A program made the position numbers and the translations under genes. Shown in pieces: positions 8,385 through 17,204 of a stretch of 42,275 nt of DNA. Below the pieces are notes generated by a model that was not told the origin of the DNA, did no database searches, and worked only from the letters and a program-made list of their open reading frames with translations. Position 1 is the first letter of the stretch. Every line of letters begins with the position of its first letter. The stretch covers positions 1 through 42,275 of the forward strand of contig JAUZPN010000007.1 in the NCBI GenBank assembly GCA_030705885.1. Reading direction: 5' to 3'. The stretch comes from Bacillota bacterium (lineage in GTDB: Bacteria; Bacillota; Clostridia; Clostridiales; Clostridiaceae).

Positions 8385-9996
8385 GATAAGCACCTCCTAG
8401 TATATTTTTTAGTTCAGCTTCAGCTATTTGTTTAAGTTTTTCAAAATTTACTTTACCTACTCCTGAATTTTTTGGTATATCATCAATAAAAGTTACCTGG
8501 TCTGGTACCATGTAGTTTGCTAGTTGAGACCTGCAGTGTTTCATAATATCCTTTAGTTCTACTTCTGCACCTTCATGTTTTACTATAAATGCCCAAATCA
8601 TTTCTCCATATAGTGGATGAGGGACACCAACAACCGCAGAGCTTTTAACACCATTTAATTTATTTATATAATTTTGAACAACAATAGGAGAAATAGATTT
8701 TCCGCCTCGTTTTATTAGGTATTTTTTTCTTCCTAGCAGTGTAATTGTATTATTCCCTTCATTTCTAACAATATCACCTGTTTTAAACCAGCCATCCTTA
8801 AAGCTATTAAGTGTTTCGGTTTCATTGTTTAAATAACCAGATACAACATTATTTCCTTTAACATATAATTCGCCTATGCTGCCAGGTGGAATGCTGTTAC
8901 CTTCTTCATCTCTTATATCAATTTCATTTCCAATGTTTTCTACAAGTTTAACAATATTAGTTGGAATGCTTTGATTTTCTTCAATATAAGTATTATATGT
9001 CATAATAACATTACATGTTTCAGAAAGACCATAGCCGTTTGAAAATACCTTTATGTTAACAAATTTATCCTTTAATCTTTTTATCAGCGATGGTGAAATA
9101 AAATCCATACCACTTGATATTCTATTTACACTTGTTAAATCATATTCATTTAGGTTAGGCAGCGATAAAATTGCTTCAAAGAATGCAGGTGGAGCAGTTA
9201 TAGTAGTTGGTTTCCACATAGTAATTAGTTCTAGGTACTTAACTGGTGAAACATCTGATGAATAAATTTGACAGTTTCCTGAAAGTAAAGAACCAATTTG
9301 AGTAATCATTCCAGAAGTTGATAGTGGAAATGCTGCTATATTTATACGTTTATATCCCTGCTGCGTCAATTCCTTTTGAGTAGGTCTGCCTAATTCTATA
9401 GCTGCATAAATTTCTGAGGCTATATTTGATTGCGTCATGGCTATACGCTTTGGAATTCCTGTAGTTCCAGAGCTGGAGGCTATAACAAATTCAAAGCTTG
9501 AGCCTTCACCTTCTTTAAGTATAAAATCCAAAATGTTAATGTCTTTATTAACAGTGTTTGAAAAAGTATAATCTGCAAGACTATTTTCTTCTATTGTTAC
9601 AAGCTTAAATTGAGCATTAATTTTTTCAGAAGCTTCTTTAAGAGAAGGAAACTGCTCAGAAGTAGTAATAACACATTTAACATTTATATTTTTAAAGGTA
9701 GTTGCTTTGGTTAAGTCTGGAATCATGTGAAATAATGGTACTGCACATGCACCAAGTCTTGCTATTGAAATAAAGATATAAAACAGTTCAGGACGATTGG
9801 CCATGGTATAGCCTACTTTATCACCTGATTTTATTCCGAGCTTTATTAAATGATAAGTATAATTGTCAACATTTTTTTCAAATTCTTCAGCTGTAATAGT
9901 TTTACCATAAAAATGAAGAATCTCTCTTTTAGGTTCTTGGCTTTTTATAAAATCTTCATATGCCTCATAAACTGTCTTTAAATTACTTTTTATCAT
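8368..9996 (-). CDS. AMP-forming acyl ligase (class I adenylate-forming enzyme), second of two
   Basis: A 542-residue ANL-superfamily enzyme. It has the P-loop ASSSGTTGIPK (about 168-180), a YGLSET motif, a TGD motif (WFKTGD), the hinge GRKKYLIKRGG, and the C-terminal catalytic lysine in NSGVGKVNF. It should activate a carboxylic acid with ATP and pass the acyl group to CoA or, given the next gene, to the carrier protein. The usual His-containing 'P-x-x-H' motif of acyl-CoA ligases is replaced by PLSTSG, so its substrate pocket differs from its neighbour's. The ATG at 9996 follows a GAAGGTG site. It overlaps the upstream ligase by 14 nt and the carrier gene by 17 nt. Acid specificity cannot be read by eye. 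Confidence 0.87.
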   Translation of the reverse strand: MIKSNLKTVYEAYEDFIKSQEPKREILHFYGKTITAEEFEKNVDNYTYHLIKLGIKSGDKVGYTMANRPELFYIFISIARLGACAVPLFHMIPDLTKATTFKNINVKCVITTSEQFPSLKEASEKINAQFKLVTIEENSLADYTFSNTVNKDINILDFILKEGEGSSFEFVIASSSGTTGIPKRIAMTQSNIASEIYAAIELGRPTQKELTQQGYKRINIAAFPLSTSGMITQIGSLLSGNCQIYSSDVSPVKYLELITMWKPTTITAPPAFFEAILSLPNLNEYDLTSVNRISSGMDFISPSLIKRLKDKFVNIKVFSNGYGLSETCNVIMTYNTYIEENQSIPTNIVKLVENIGNEIDIRDEEGNSIPPGSIGELYVKGNNVVSGYLNNETETLNSFKDGWFKTGDIVRNEGNNTITLLGRKKYLIKRGGKSISPIVVQNYINKLNGVKSSAVVGVPHPLYGEMIWAFIVKHEGAEVELKDIMKHCRSQLANYMVPDQVTFIDDIPKNSGVGKVNFEKLKQIAEAELKNILGGAYHEQKN

Positions 9997-11569
9997 TATT
10001 ATTCACCTTCTTATACTGTCTTAAGTATTTATATTGAACTTTTCCAATGTCATTAGGTATTTCATCCATTAAAATTACTTGATCAGGAATTTTGTAAGCT
10101 GCTAATTTTCCACGGCAGAATTTTAAAATCTCTCCTCTTGTTATTTCAAATCCTTTTCTAGGTTTAATGTATGCAACAATCATTTCACCAATAAGTTCAT
10201 CTTTTTCTCCAACAACAGCGATAGACTTAATATAAGGATGAGATAATAGAAAGCCTTCTATTTCTTCAGGATAAACAAGGTTAGCTCCTCTTTTTATAAC
10301 CCTTTTAGCTCTTCCTGAAAATCTTATTCTACCATAAGGTTTTTGAACGGCTAGATCCCCAGTATTAAACCATTTTTCACCTTCTATACTAATAATTCTA
10401 AGGTCTGTTTCTGTTTTGTTTTTGTAATATTCATTAATCAAAGCATCTGTGTGTATAAATATAGTACCTGTTTCGCCTTCTGATACTTTTGCACCTTTCT
10501 TATTTAAAAGCTTTAATTTTGTAAATGAGAGCTCTCTAAATTCATTAACATCAGCATCCTGATCAAATTTTGAGTCCCATACAACCATAGTAGCAGTTTC
10601 AGAAGAGCCTATGACATTTATTAACCTAATGCCTAATTGTTTAAAAAATATCTGTGCGACCTCCATAGGAAGCACTTCTCCAGCAAAATAGCACATTCTT
10701 ACACTAGAAAGATTATAGTTTTTAAAATCAGGAAGAGATAATAGTATTTTTGCGAGTGTTGCTGTCAGCTGAATAATTGTAATTTTTTTCTGTTCAATAG
10801 TTTTAAGAAACTTTATAGGATCAAAAGTGGGCTGATATAGGACTGTACCTCCTTTTAATATGAGCTGCAGCCCCATTCCAAATCCGCCCTGATGATATAA
10901 AGGCATGCCTAACAGCATAATATCATTTTCATTTAATCCAAGATAATCTCCCATATCTTTTTGTGATTTATAAAATCCAAGGTGCGGAACAACAATTATT
11001 TTAGGGTTTCCAGTACTGCCTGAAGTACATGCAAGCATTAATGGATCTTCTTCATTAGGAGTATATATATTATCATAAAATTTATCTTTATTTGATAAAT
11101 TTAAAAAATCATCAAAACTTAAAATATTCTCTAAAGTTTCATTTTGCACAGAAATAACAGTTTTTAGTAAAGGAACTTCATTTCTGATATTTAATAAATT
11201 TTGAAGTATAGCATTTGATCTATAGCAGTTTGCAGTGAAACATATCTCAATATCACCAATTGATATAAGCCTGGACATCTCCCACTGGCCAATCTGCGGA
11301 TCAAATGGTACTGGGTGAGCACCAAGTTTTACAACAGCCCAATAAATTTCATACCATAGTATAGAATTTGGAATTATAAGTGCAATTTTTTGTTTTGGTA
11401 CTGTTCCTAAATTATATAAAGCTGAAGCAATGTTATCAACCATTTCTGTAAATTTTTTATACGTTACTTCTTCTTGATCTATAGATAATAATATTTTATC
11501 AGGATATATGAGTGATTCCTCAAGAATTAACTCATATATGTTTTTACTTGGTATTATATCATTAATCAT
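9983..11569 (-). CDS. AMP-forming acyl ligase (class I adenylate-forming enzyme), first of two
   Basis: A 528-residue ANL enzyme with all core motifs: P-loop CTSGSTGNPK, PLYHQGG, GSSET, WFNTGD, hinge FSGRAKRVIKRG, and the catalytic lysine in NDIGKVQYK. The frame is open further upstream, but an AAGAGG site precedes the ATG at 11569, which also gives a classic 8-nt overlap with the stop of the hydrolase gene. It is similar in plan to, but clearly divergent from, the neighbouring ligase, so the two probably activate different acids. One may load the starter on the carrier and the other a second building block. It could equally form an acyl-CoA. The conserved His suggests an acyl/aryl-CoA-ligase-like pocket rather than an amino-acid A-domain. 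Confidence 0.87.
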   Translation of the reverse strand: MINDIIPSKNIYELILEESLIYPDKILLSIDQEEVTYKKFTEMVDNIASALYNLGTVPKQKIALIIPNSILWYEIYWAVVKLGAHPVPFDPQIGQWEMSRLISIGDIEICFTANCYRSNAILQNLLNIRNEVPLLKTVISVQNETLENILSFDDFLNLSNKDKFYDNIYTPNEEDPLMLACTSGSTGNPKIIVVPHLGFYKSQKDMGDYLGLNENDIMLLGMPLYHQGGFGMGLQLILKGGTVLYQPTFDPIKFLKTIEQKKITIIQLTATLAKILLSLPDFKNYNLSSVRMCYFAGEVLPMEVAQIFFKQLGIRLINVIGSSETATMVVWDSKFDQDADVNEFRELSFTKLKLLNKKGAKVSEGETGTIFIHTDALINEYYKNKTETDLRIISIEGEKWFNTGDLAVQKPYGRIRFSGRAKRVIKRGANLVYPEEIEGFLLSHPYIKSIAVVGEKDELIGEMIVAYIKPRKGFEITRGEILKFCRGKLAAYKIPDQVILMDEIPNDIGKVQYKYLRQYKKVNNNDKK

Positions 11570-12692
11570 GAAAATACCTCTTAACCCAATCAGCAGCAAC
11601 ATTTTTAATCCAATGCAGCTGCTCTCCTACAGGCATAGTGTGGGTTACAAACTGTTCGGTTGAAAATACTGGTTCATCCTCAATTATAATCTTTTCTTTT
11701 GGACCTTCAGCATTTTCAAAAAGATGCATTGCACTTTCAAGTGTCATCCAATTATCATGTTCTCCATGTATAAATAAAAATGGACATTTAATATTACCTT
11801 CTTCAAGTATTTTCATTTCATTTGAAAAACCAGGGTTTTTAACATTACCTGTTTGATAATTAAACCAGTCTCCCTGCTTCATCCATTGAGGGGTAGTTCC
11901 AGGGCTGACCTGTGTAATACGTAGTGCAAAAAATGTTACACATAACGAATAACGAGGATCAATAGATGCAGCTCTGTAAGCATATCCGCCTCCCATGCAT
12001 AAACCATATGTTCCAATCATGTCACTTCTTATATCGTCTCGTGTTTCAAGAAAATCAGGTATTTTTTTGAATGCGGTGTTAAGGTCATCAGCACAACATT
12101 TAATATCTTTTAAGAATAAAGCTTCTCCACTTCCAGGCATGTCAGGAACTAAAACAGAAATACCTCTTTCTACAAGAGGTCTTGCAAGCATATGCATTTC
12201 TTCCTTGCAGCTTCCTAATCCTGCATAAACGATAACGCAGGGTGTTTGTTTTCCAAAACTTTTGTCAGGATGATGTAAATAACAAGGGAGGTATCTATCC
12301 TGATCTAAATGAATGTAAAGCTTCTCAACATTTGAAGAATAGTATTGAGTACTCTTTCTATAACAGCTGGCATATTTAATGTAAATTCGTTTTTTCTCAT
12401 CAATAGTTGGTAAGTTTATTAAAAAAATTGAATAATAACATTGTGTTGCAAAAAAGTAAAGTTCACGTGCTGTAATAAAGTTATTGTTTTTGCTAGCTTC
12501 TTCAGCAATGGATATATACCTTACGGCCTTCTTTTCCCATTCATCACTCCATGCTTGCTGCAATGAATTCATGTTAAAGTAATTCTTTTTTTCAATTGAA
12601 GATAGAACAAACTCAACATCAATAGGATTAACACCATAAATTAAAAGCCTTGTAATAACTGGATTTAATATGTTTCTAATTGACCAATTAAT
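11562..12692 (-). CDS. FrsA/DUF1100-like alpha/beta hydrolase with Cys nucleophile; start appears non-canonical
   Basis: An alpha/beta hydrolase whose nucleophile elbow reads GLCMGG, so Cys replaces Ser, as in dienelactone hydrolases. The likely Asp is in HGEHDNW and the likely His in THTMPVG. The first ATG is at 12572, but the frame stays open and protein-like for 40 more codons, including 'RLLIYGVNPIDVEFVLSSI', which resembles the N-terminal part expected before the W-x3-W-x3-A region of this family. That extension holds no ATG, GTG or TTG and is stopped by TGA at 12708-12710. An AAAGGGG (12702-12708) lies 9 nt from an ATT at 12692, or 6 nt from an ATC at 12695, so one of these is the probable start. 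It opens the biosynthetic operon and overlaps the next gene by 8 nt. It may act in acyl transfer or release. Confidence 0.7.
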   Translation of the reverse strand: MNWSIRNILNPVITRLLIYGVNPIDVEFVLSSIEKKNYFNMNSLQQAWSDEWEKKAVRYISIAEEASKNNNFITARELYFFATQCYYSIFLINLPTIDEKKRIYIKYASCYRKSTQYYSSNVEKLYIHLDQDRYLPCYLHHPDKSFGKQTPCVIVYAGLGSCKEEMHMLARPLVERGISVLVPDMPGSGEALFLKDIKCCADDLNTAFKKIPDFLETRDDIRSDMIGTYGLCMGGGYAYRAASIDPRYSLCVTFFALRITQVSPGTTPQWMKQGDWFNYQTGNVKNPGFSNEMKILEEGNIKCPFLFIHGEHDNWMTLESAMHLFENAEGPKEKIIIEDEPVFSTEQFVTHTMPVGEQLHWIKNVAADWVKRYFHD

Positions 12693-12741
12693 GATAATCG
12701 TCCCCTTTCATATATAAAATAATTAAATAAATTAATATTAA

Positions 12742-14466
12742 TTAAGAAAACCAAGAAATTGATGTTTTAAGTTCAGTTTCACTAAGAGGCTTGCCCCATA
12801 AGAAGCCTTGAATAAAATCACAATTATGTTCGTTTAGATAGTTAAGTTGTTTTTCTGTTTCAACTCCTTCCGCAACGACAGCAATGTTCATTTTATGCAT
12901 AAGATTAATAAGGTCTCCAACTATTTGTTTTCTAGTATTATAATGATTAAGTTCATCAATAAAACTTTTATCAATTTTAAGAATATCAATAGGGAGCTTA
13001 TGTAAATAGCTTAATGATGAATAACCTGTTCCAAAGTCATCTAAAGCTATGTGAATACCAATTTCTTTTAACTTCTCAAAAATCCTGGCTGCATATTCAG
13101 CAGATGATATAAAAACGGATTCAGTAACTTCAAGTTCAAGCTTACAAGGATCAAAGTCAGTTTCGCTCAACACTTTTTTTACCATGTCCACAAATGTTGG
13201 TTTCATAAATTGAATTGTGGATATGTTTACTGAAAGAATAACATCAGCATTTAAATTACTAGAAATTTCTTTAAATTTAATGCAAGCGTTTTTTAAAATC
13301 CATTCACCTAATGAAATAATAATTCCTGTTTCTTCAGCTATTGGTATCATGGTATCAGGATTTATAAGTCCTAATTTTGGAGACTGCCATCTTACAAGTG
13401 CTTCAAAGCCTCTTAACTTTTTTGTATTAGTAGTATATTGAGGCTGAAATACAACATATATTTCATTATAATCTTGTGCACTTCGAAGATTGTTTTCTAA
13501 ATCAATTTTTTTAAGAATCAGTTCCTTTAGTTCTTTATTAAAAAAGTTTATATCATTTTTTCCGCTGCTTTTAACTTTATACATTGCCATATCAGCATTT
13601 TTAAGAAGTTCATCTGAGGTTTGACCATCATCGGGAAAAATTGAAACTCCAAAGCTGGCACTTGTATTTAAAACAAAGTTTCCAATCTGAAAAGGTTGGT
13701 TTAATGAGGTTTTAATAGATTCAATATATTCAATAATTTCATCATTCTTCAAAGGTCTTTGAATGAGAAGCGCAAATTCATCACCACCGATTCTGCCTAT
13801 TAAATCATTTTTATTGATGATTGAGCATATCCTTGATATTACAGCTAATAAAAAATCATCGCCAGTACCATGACCTAAAGAATCATTAATTTTTTTGAAA
13901 TCATCTAAATCAATAAATACTAAAACAAAACGCATATTTTCGAGTTTAGATAGATTTATGATAAACTGCATCTTCCTTAAAATCATAGATCTATTAGGAA
14001 TTCCTGTGAGGGAGTCAAAATATGCAAGAGTATTCAGCTTTTCTTTTTGAGATAAAATTTCAGCAATTTTATCATTAAGCTGATTTATATTATTGTAAAG
14101 AAGAGAAACAATAATAATGGTACAGATTGGTGTTACAAATCCTGGCATAACATCAAGCCTGTTTAAAAATATAATATGTATAATACTAGTAATACATTGA
14201 GTACAATTAAGTAAGACAGCTGTTATGTATCCTTGTTTATTAAATTTTATTTCTAAGTATATTGATATCATTACTTCAACCTGGGAAATTATGGCCGCTA
14301 AACTTCCATTTGTAGTTTTAAACTGAATGAAAAGCAGAATTACATATAATATAACAAAACATAATAATATAATGAACTTTACAGCTAAAGTAATGCTGCT
14401 ATTATATTCTACTATTTTACTTTGTGAAATATTGTTATAATTCTTTTTTAGACCTTTAATATGCAT
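12742..14466 (-). CDS. membrane GGDEF-EAL protein (c-di-GMP turnover)
   Basis: A 574-residue protein with about five N-terminal hydrophobic helices (first about 25-50, last about 105-125), a GGDEF domain (motif at about 227-231, preceded by IGRI) and an EAL domain (FEALVRW, EAL about 355-357; TESVF, DDFGTGYSSL and EGVET all present). Both catalytic motifs are intact, so it may make and break c-di-GMP. The product-inhibition I-site (RxxD) is absent: the matching positions read NKND. The frame extends to an ATG at 14487, but the AAAGGAGG lies just inside it and is 10 nt from the ATG at 14466, so that start is used. It is a paralogue of the next gene upstream. Only 49 nt separate it from the biosynthetic operon, with no terminator visible. 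Confidence 0.88.
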   Translation of the reverse strand: MHIKGLKKNYNNISQSKIVEYNSSITLAVKFIILLCFVILYVILLFIQFKTTNGSLAAIISQVEVMISIYLEIKFNKQGYITAVLLNCTQCITSIIHIIFLNRLDVMPGFVTPICTIIIVSLLYNNINQLNDKIAEILSQKEKLNTLAYFDSLTGIPNRSMILRKMQFIINLSKLENMRFVLVFIDLDDFKKINDSLGHGTGDDFLLAVISRICSIINKNDLIGRIGGDEFALLIQRPLKNDEIIEYIESIKTSLNQPFQIGNFVLNTSASFGVSIFPDDGQTSDELLKNADMAMYKVKSSGKNDINFFNKELKELILKKIDLENNLRSAQDYNEIYVVFQPQYTTNTKKLRGFEALVRWQSPKLGLINPDTMIPIAEETGIIISLGEWILKNACIKFKEISSNLNADVILSVNISTIQFMKPTFVDMVKKVLSETDFDPCKLELEVTESVFISSAEYAARIFEKLKEIGIHIALDDFGTGYSSLSYLHKLPIDILKIDKSFIDELNHYNTRKQIVGDLINLMHKMNIAVVAEGVETEKQLNYLNEHNCDFIQGFLWGKPLSETELKTSISWFS

Positions 14467-14494
14467 ATAGATAGTCCCTCCTTTCATGGATAAA

Positions 14495-14602
14495 TATACT
14501 GTACTTTCCTAAATCACATTTAGTTTCACTTAATTTATAAATGATAGAGGAGAGAAGTTTCCTTTAGAAATTTAGTGGAACTTTGTGACCAAGGGTAGTA
14601 TA
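14495..14602. repeat. dispersed palindromic element, copy A
   Basis: The 73-nt core (14515-14587) runs from CACATTTAGTTTCACTTAA to TTTAGTGGAACTTTGTG, the inverse orientation of copies E-G. Flanks (TACTTTCCT on the left, AAGGGTAGTATA on the right) pair further. It lies directly upstream of the GGDEF-EAL gene at 14466 and so is in its leader or promoter region. The rest of the gap to 14762 is AT-rich with nothing recognised. Confidence 0.75.
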
Positions 14603-14762
14603 TGTCTTAAATAAGTAAAATCTTTTAGAAAATCATAGTTATATTACAATAAAATTCTAATATATTTATATTATATATAAAAAATTAATCCATTTCAATA
14701 AAATCACTCATAATTTTTATAAAAATTTAAATAATAATAATAATAATATTTAATAAAAGGTT

Positions 14763-16505
14763 TTATTGCATGAACCATGAAATTGTTGATTTTAATTCTT
14801 CTTCATTAAGTGGTTTGCCCCACAGAAATCCTTGTATATAATCACAATCATAATTATTAAGGTAGATAAGCTGTTTATCCGTTTCAACACCCTCTGCAAT
14901 GACCAAAATATCCATTTTGTGCATGAGAGATATAATATCTCCAACAATTTGGTTTTCTGAATTTGATTTTAAGATATCATCAATAAAACTTTTATCGAGT
15001 TTAAGTATATCAATAGGAAGCTTTTGTAAATAATTCAGGGAAGAATACCCTGTACCAAAATCATCTAATGCTATATGAATACCCATATCTTTAATTATCC
15101 GAAATACATTTGCTGCATATTCAGAAGAAGTTATGAAAACAGATTCAGTAACCTCAAGCTCAAGATGTCTAGGGTCGAAGTCAGTTTCCTTTAAGACATT
15201 TTTAATCATATCTATGAAATTTGTTTTCATAAATTGAATTGTAGATATGTTTACAGAAAGTATAGCATCAATATTTGAATTGTTCATTATTCTTTTAAAC
15301 ATTAATATAGAATTTCTAAGAATCCATTCTCCAAGAATGACAATAAGTCCAGTTTCTTCTGCTATTGGTATCATAGAATCTGGACGTACTATACCAAGTT
15401 GTGGCGAATTCCATCTAATGAGTGCTTCAAAACCTCTTAATTTCTTTTCTTTAGTACTGTATTGCGGCTGAAATACAATAAACATTTCATCGGTACCAAT
15501 AGCTTTTCGCAGGTTATTTTCCAAATCTATTTTTTTAAGAATGTTATTTTTCATTTCAAAGTTAAAAAAGTTAATATCATTTTTACCCATACTTTTAATT
15601 TTGTACATTGCCATATCTGCATTTTTTAAAAGTTCATCTGATGAACTGCCATCTCTTGGGAAAATAGAAACACCAAAACTTGCACTTGTGTTAAGTGTAA
15701 AGTTTTCTAAATAAAATGGCTGATTTAATGCACTTTGAATAGACTGAAGATACTTTAAAATCTCTTCATCACTTAAAGACCTTTTAATGATAAGTGCAAA
15801 TTCATCTCCGCCGATTCGTCCAATTATGTCTTCACAATCAATAATAGTATTTATTCTGGATATTACAGCTAACAGAAAATTATCACCAACATTATGTCCT
15901 AAAGAATCATTAATTTTTTTAAATTCATCTAAGTCAATAAACACCAAGGCAAACTTAATACCTTTATTTGCTGATAACATAATTAATGTATTTAGTTCTT
16001 TTAAAATTGTTGATCTATTAGGTATGCCTGTAAGTGGATCAAAATAAGCAAGATCTTTCAATTTTTCCCTTTGTGATAAAGCTTCACCAATTTTTTCATT
16101 TAATTTAGCTAAATTTTTATTAAGAAGATTAATAATAACAATAGTAAGTAATGAAATTAAAATTCCTGGAATGGCCTGAAATCTTTTAAAAAATAAAATT
16201 AATATAATAACTTCAACTATGTGAAATATAGCTAATGAAATAGAAACTATATATCCTTTTGTTTTTAATTCGATAGCTATGAAAATAGAGGATATAACCT
16301 GAAACTGTGATATTATACCTGCAATACTATTTCCTGATTTGTATTGAAGGAAGCAAGAAAATATATATAATATTACAAAAATTAACAGCCCGATATTTAT
16401 AAGCAGATTATTATGAACTGTATCATTTTTCCTATTAAGTATGTTGTTTGATGATTCATAACTGTTTGTTTTATTATCATTTTCTTTATGTATTTTAAGG
16501 TTCAT
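14763..16505 (-). CDS. membrane GGDEF-EAL protein (c-di-GMP turnover), paralogue
   Basis: A 580-residue protein with the same plan as the gene after it: N-terminal membrane helices (about 33-55 and 60-130), a GGDEF domain (motif about 232-236) and an EAL domain (about 360-362, FEALIRW, with TESVF, DDFGTGYSSL and EGVET). Catalytic motifs are intact. The I-site position reads DCED, so it too lacks the inhibitory RxxD. The ATG at 16505 follows a GAGGG site. The two proteins align over almost their full length, with long identical stretches in GGDEF and EAL, so they arose by tandem duplication. The membrane sensor parts and N-terminal tails differ most, suggesting the copies respond to different signals or dimerise with each other. 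Confidence 0.88.
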   Translation of the reverse strand: MNLKIHKENDNKTNSYESSNNILNRKNDTVHNNLLINIGLLIFVILYIFSCFLQYKSGNSIAGIISQFQVISSIFIAIELKTKGYIVSISLAIFHIVEVIILILFFKRFQAIPGILISLLTIVIINLLNKNLAKLNEKIGEALSQREKLKDLAYFDPLTGIPNRSTILKELNTLIMLSANKGIKFALVFIDLDEFKKINDSLGHNVGDNFLLAVISRINTIIDCEDIIGRIGGDEFALIIKRSLSDEEILKYLQSIQSALNQPFYLENFTLNTSASFGVSIFPRDGSSSDELLKNADMAMYKIKSMGKNDINFFNFEMKNNILKKIDLENNLRKAIGTDEMFIVFQPQYSTKEKKLRGFEALIRWNSPQLGIVRPDSMIPIAEETGLIVILGEWILRNSILMFKRIMNNSNIDAILSVNISTIQFMKTNFIDMIKNVLKETDFDPRHLELEVTESVFITSSEYAANVFRIIKDMGIHIALDDFGTGYSSLNYLQKLPIDILKLDKSFIDDILKSNSENQIVGDIISLMHKMDILVIAEGVETDKQLIYLNNYDCDYIQGFLWGKPLNEEELKSTISWFMQ

Positions 16506-16587
16506 ATAATACCCTCATTTCATTAGTTAATTAATTCAATAAATAATTTAATTGTATAATATTATTATATATATATGATAGACTTAT

Positions 16588-16621
16588 TTCAATAAATATG
16601 TTTATAAACATATTTATTGAA
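16588..16621. repeat. 34-bp perfect palindrome in a divergent promoter region
   Basis: TTCAATAAATATGTTTA is followed directly by its exact reverse complement (centre between 16604 and 16605). It lies between the divergent GGDEF-EAL gene (16505, -) and the small gene at 16743 (+). It has no T-run suited to termination. It could be an operator for a dimeric regulator acting on both genes, or a cruciform-forming sequence. Confidence 0.6.
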
Positions 16622-16742
16622 GTAAACTTTTGTTAAATTACAATCAAAAAATATTGTAATTACTAAATAAAAAATATAAAATATATATGTAGTATATTTT
16701 CCTTGAATAAAATAATAAAGTTCATTAGAGAGGAGAAAAGTT

Positions 16743-17144
16743 ATGGAAGAAATCAAAAGAAAAGATGATGGTTTAAATAAAGAAGATAATATTCAGGTTA
16801 AAAAACTGTCAGAAACTATAATGGAATTTGCAGAACCAATAACTTCAGTATATCATAATCTAAAAACACAGCAGAATATATTGATATTTGCAATTATGGC
16901 TTGGAATGCTTCAATGCTTCCAAGAGAATTGAGATTAAAAGAAAAGAAGAATATTTTAAAAAAGGTAAATTCAGAGGACAAACAGATGGAATCAAAATTT
17001 AGTGAAACAATTGATTTCTTGATAAAAAGAAAGAACGAAAAATTTAAAGATGATAAACGTGTTGTTTATGATTATAAAATAGACATAGATGAATCTCAAA
17101 ACAAAGTCATTCTATCAGTAATGTCTAGTTCTTTAAAAAAATAG
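16743..17144 (+). CDS. small uncharacterised protein (133 aa)
   Basis: I do not recognise this protein. It has 133 residues, is highly charged (many Lys and Glu) and has one moderately hydrophobic stretch at about 48-60 (ILIFAIMAWNASMLP) that is too short and polar to be a sure membrane helix. A strong AGAGGAG ribosome binding site lies 7-8 nt before the ATG, and a hairpin follows the stop, so it looks like a real single-gene unit. It is transcribed divergently from the c-di-GMP gene at 16505, with a 34-bp palindrome in between, which hints at shared control. No Cys, zinc or DNA-binding motif is seen. Confidence 0.7.
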   Translation: MEEIKRKDDGLNKEDNIQVKKLSETIMEFAEPITSVYHNLKTQQNILIFAIMAWNASMLPRELRLKEKKNILKKVNSEDKQMESKFSETIDFLIKRKNEKFKDDKRVVYDYKIDIDESQNKVILSVMSSSLKK

Positions 17145-17153
17145 TATAACAAA

Positions 17154-17191
17154 ACACCTTTCTATAGTTGTTTATTACTATAGAAAGGTGT
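17154..17191. terminator. intergenic hairpin, probable bidirectional terminator
   Basis: A 14-bp perfect stem (ACACCTTTCTATAG pairing with 17178-17191) with a 10-nt loop between two converging genes. On the minus strand it is followed by TTTTGTT. On the plus strand the tail is A-rich, so it fits the minus-strand gene at 17205 better. Confidence 0.65.
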
Positions 17192-17204
17192 AAAAATAAA
17201 GTTT

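Noticed and set aside
8136-8393. GTG at 8393 as the carrier-protein start
   Set aside because: It overlaps the ribosome binding site; the ATG at 8384 has proper spacing from AGGAGG.
9983-11602. Longer form of the first ligase starting at 11602
   Set aside because: The extra 11 residues lie upstream of the AAGAGG site, inside the end of the hydrolase gene; ATG 11569 gives a normal 8-nt overlap.
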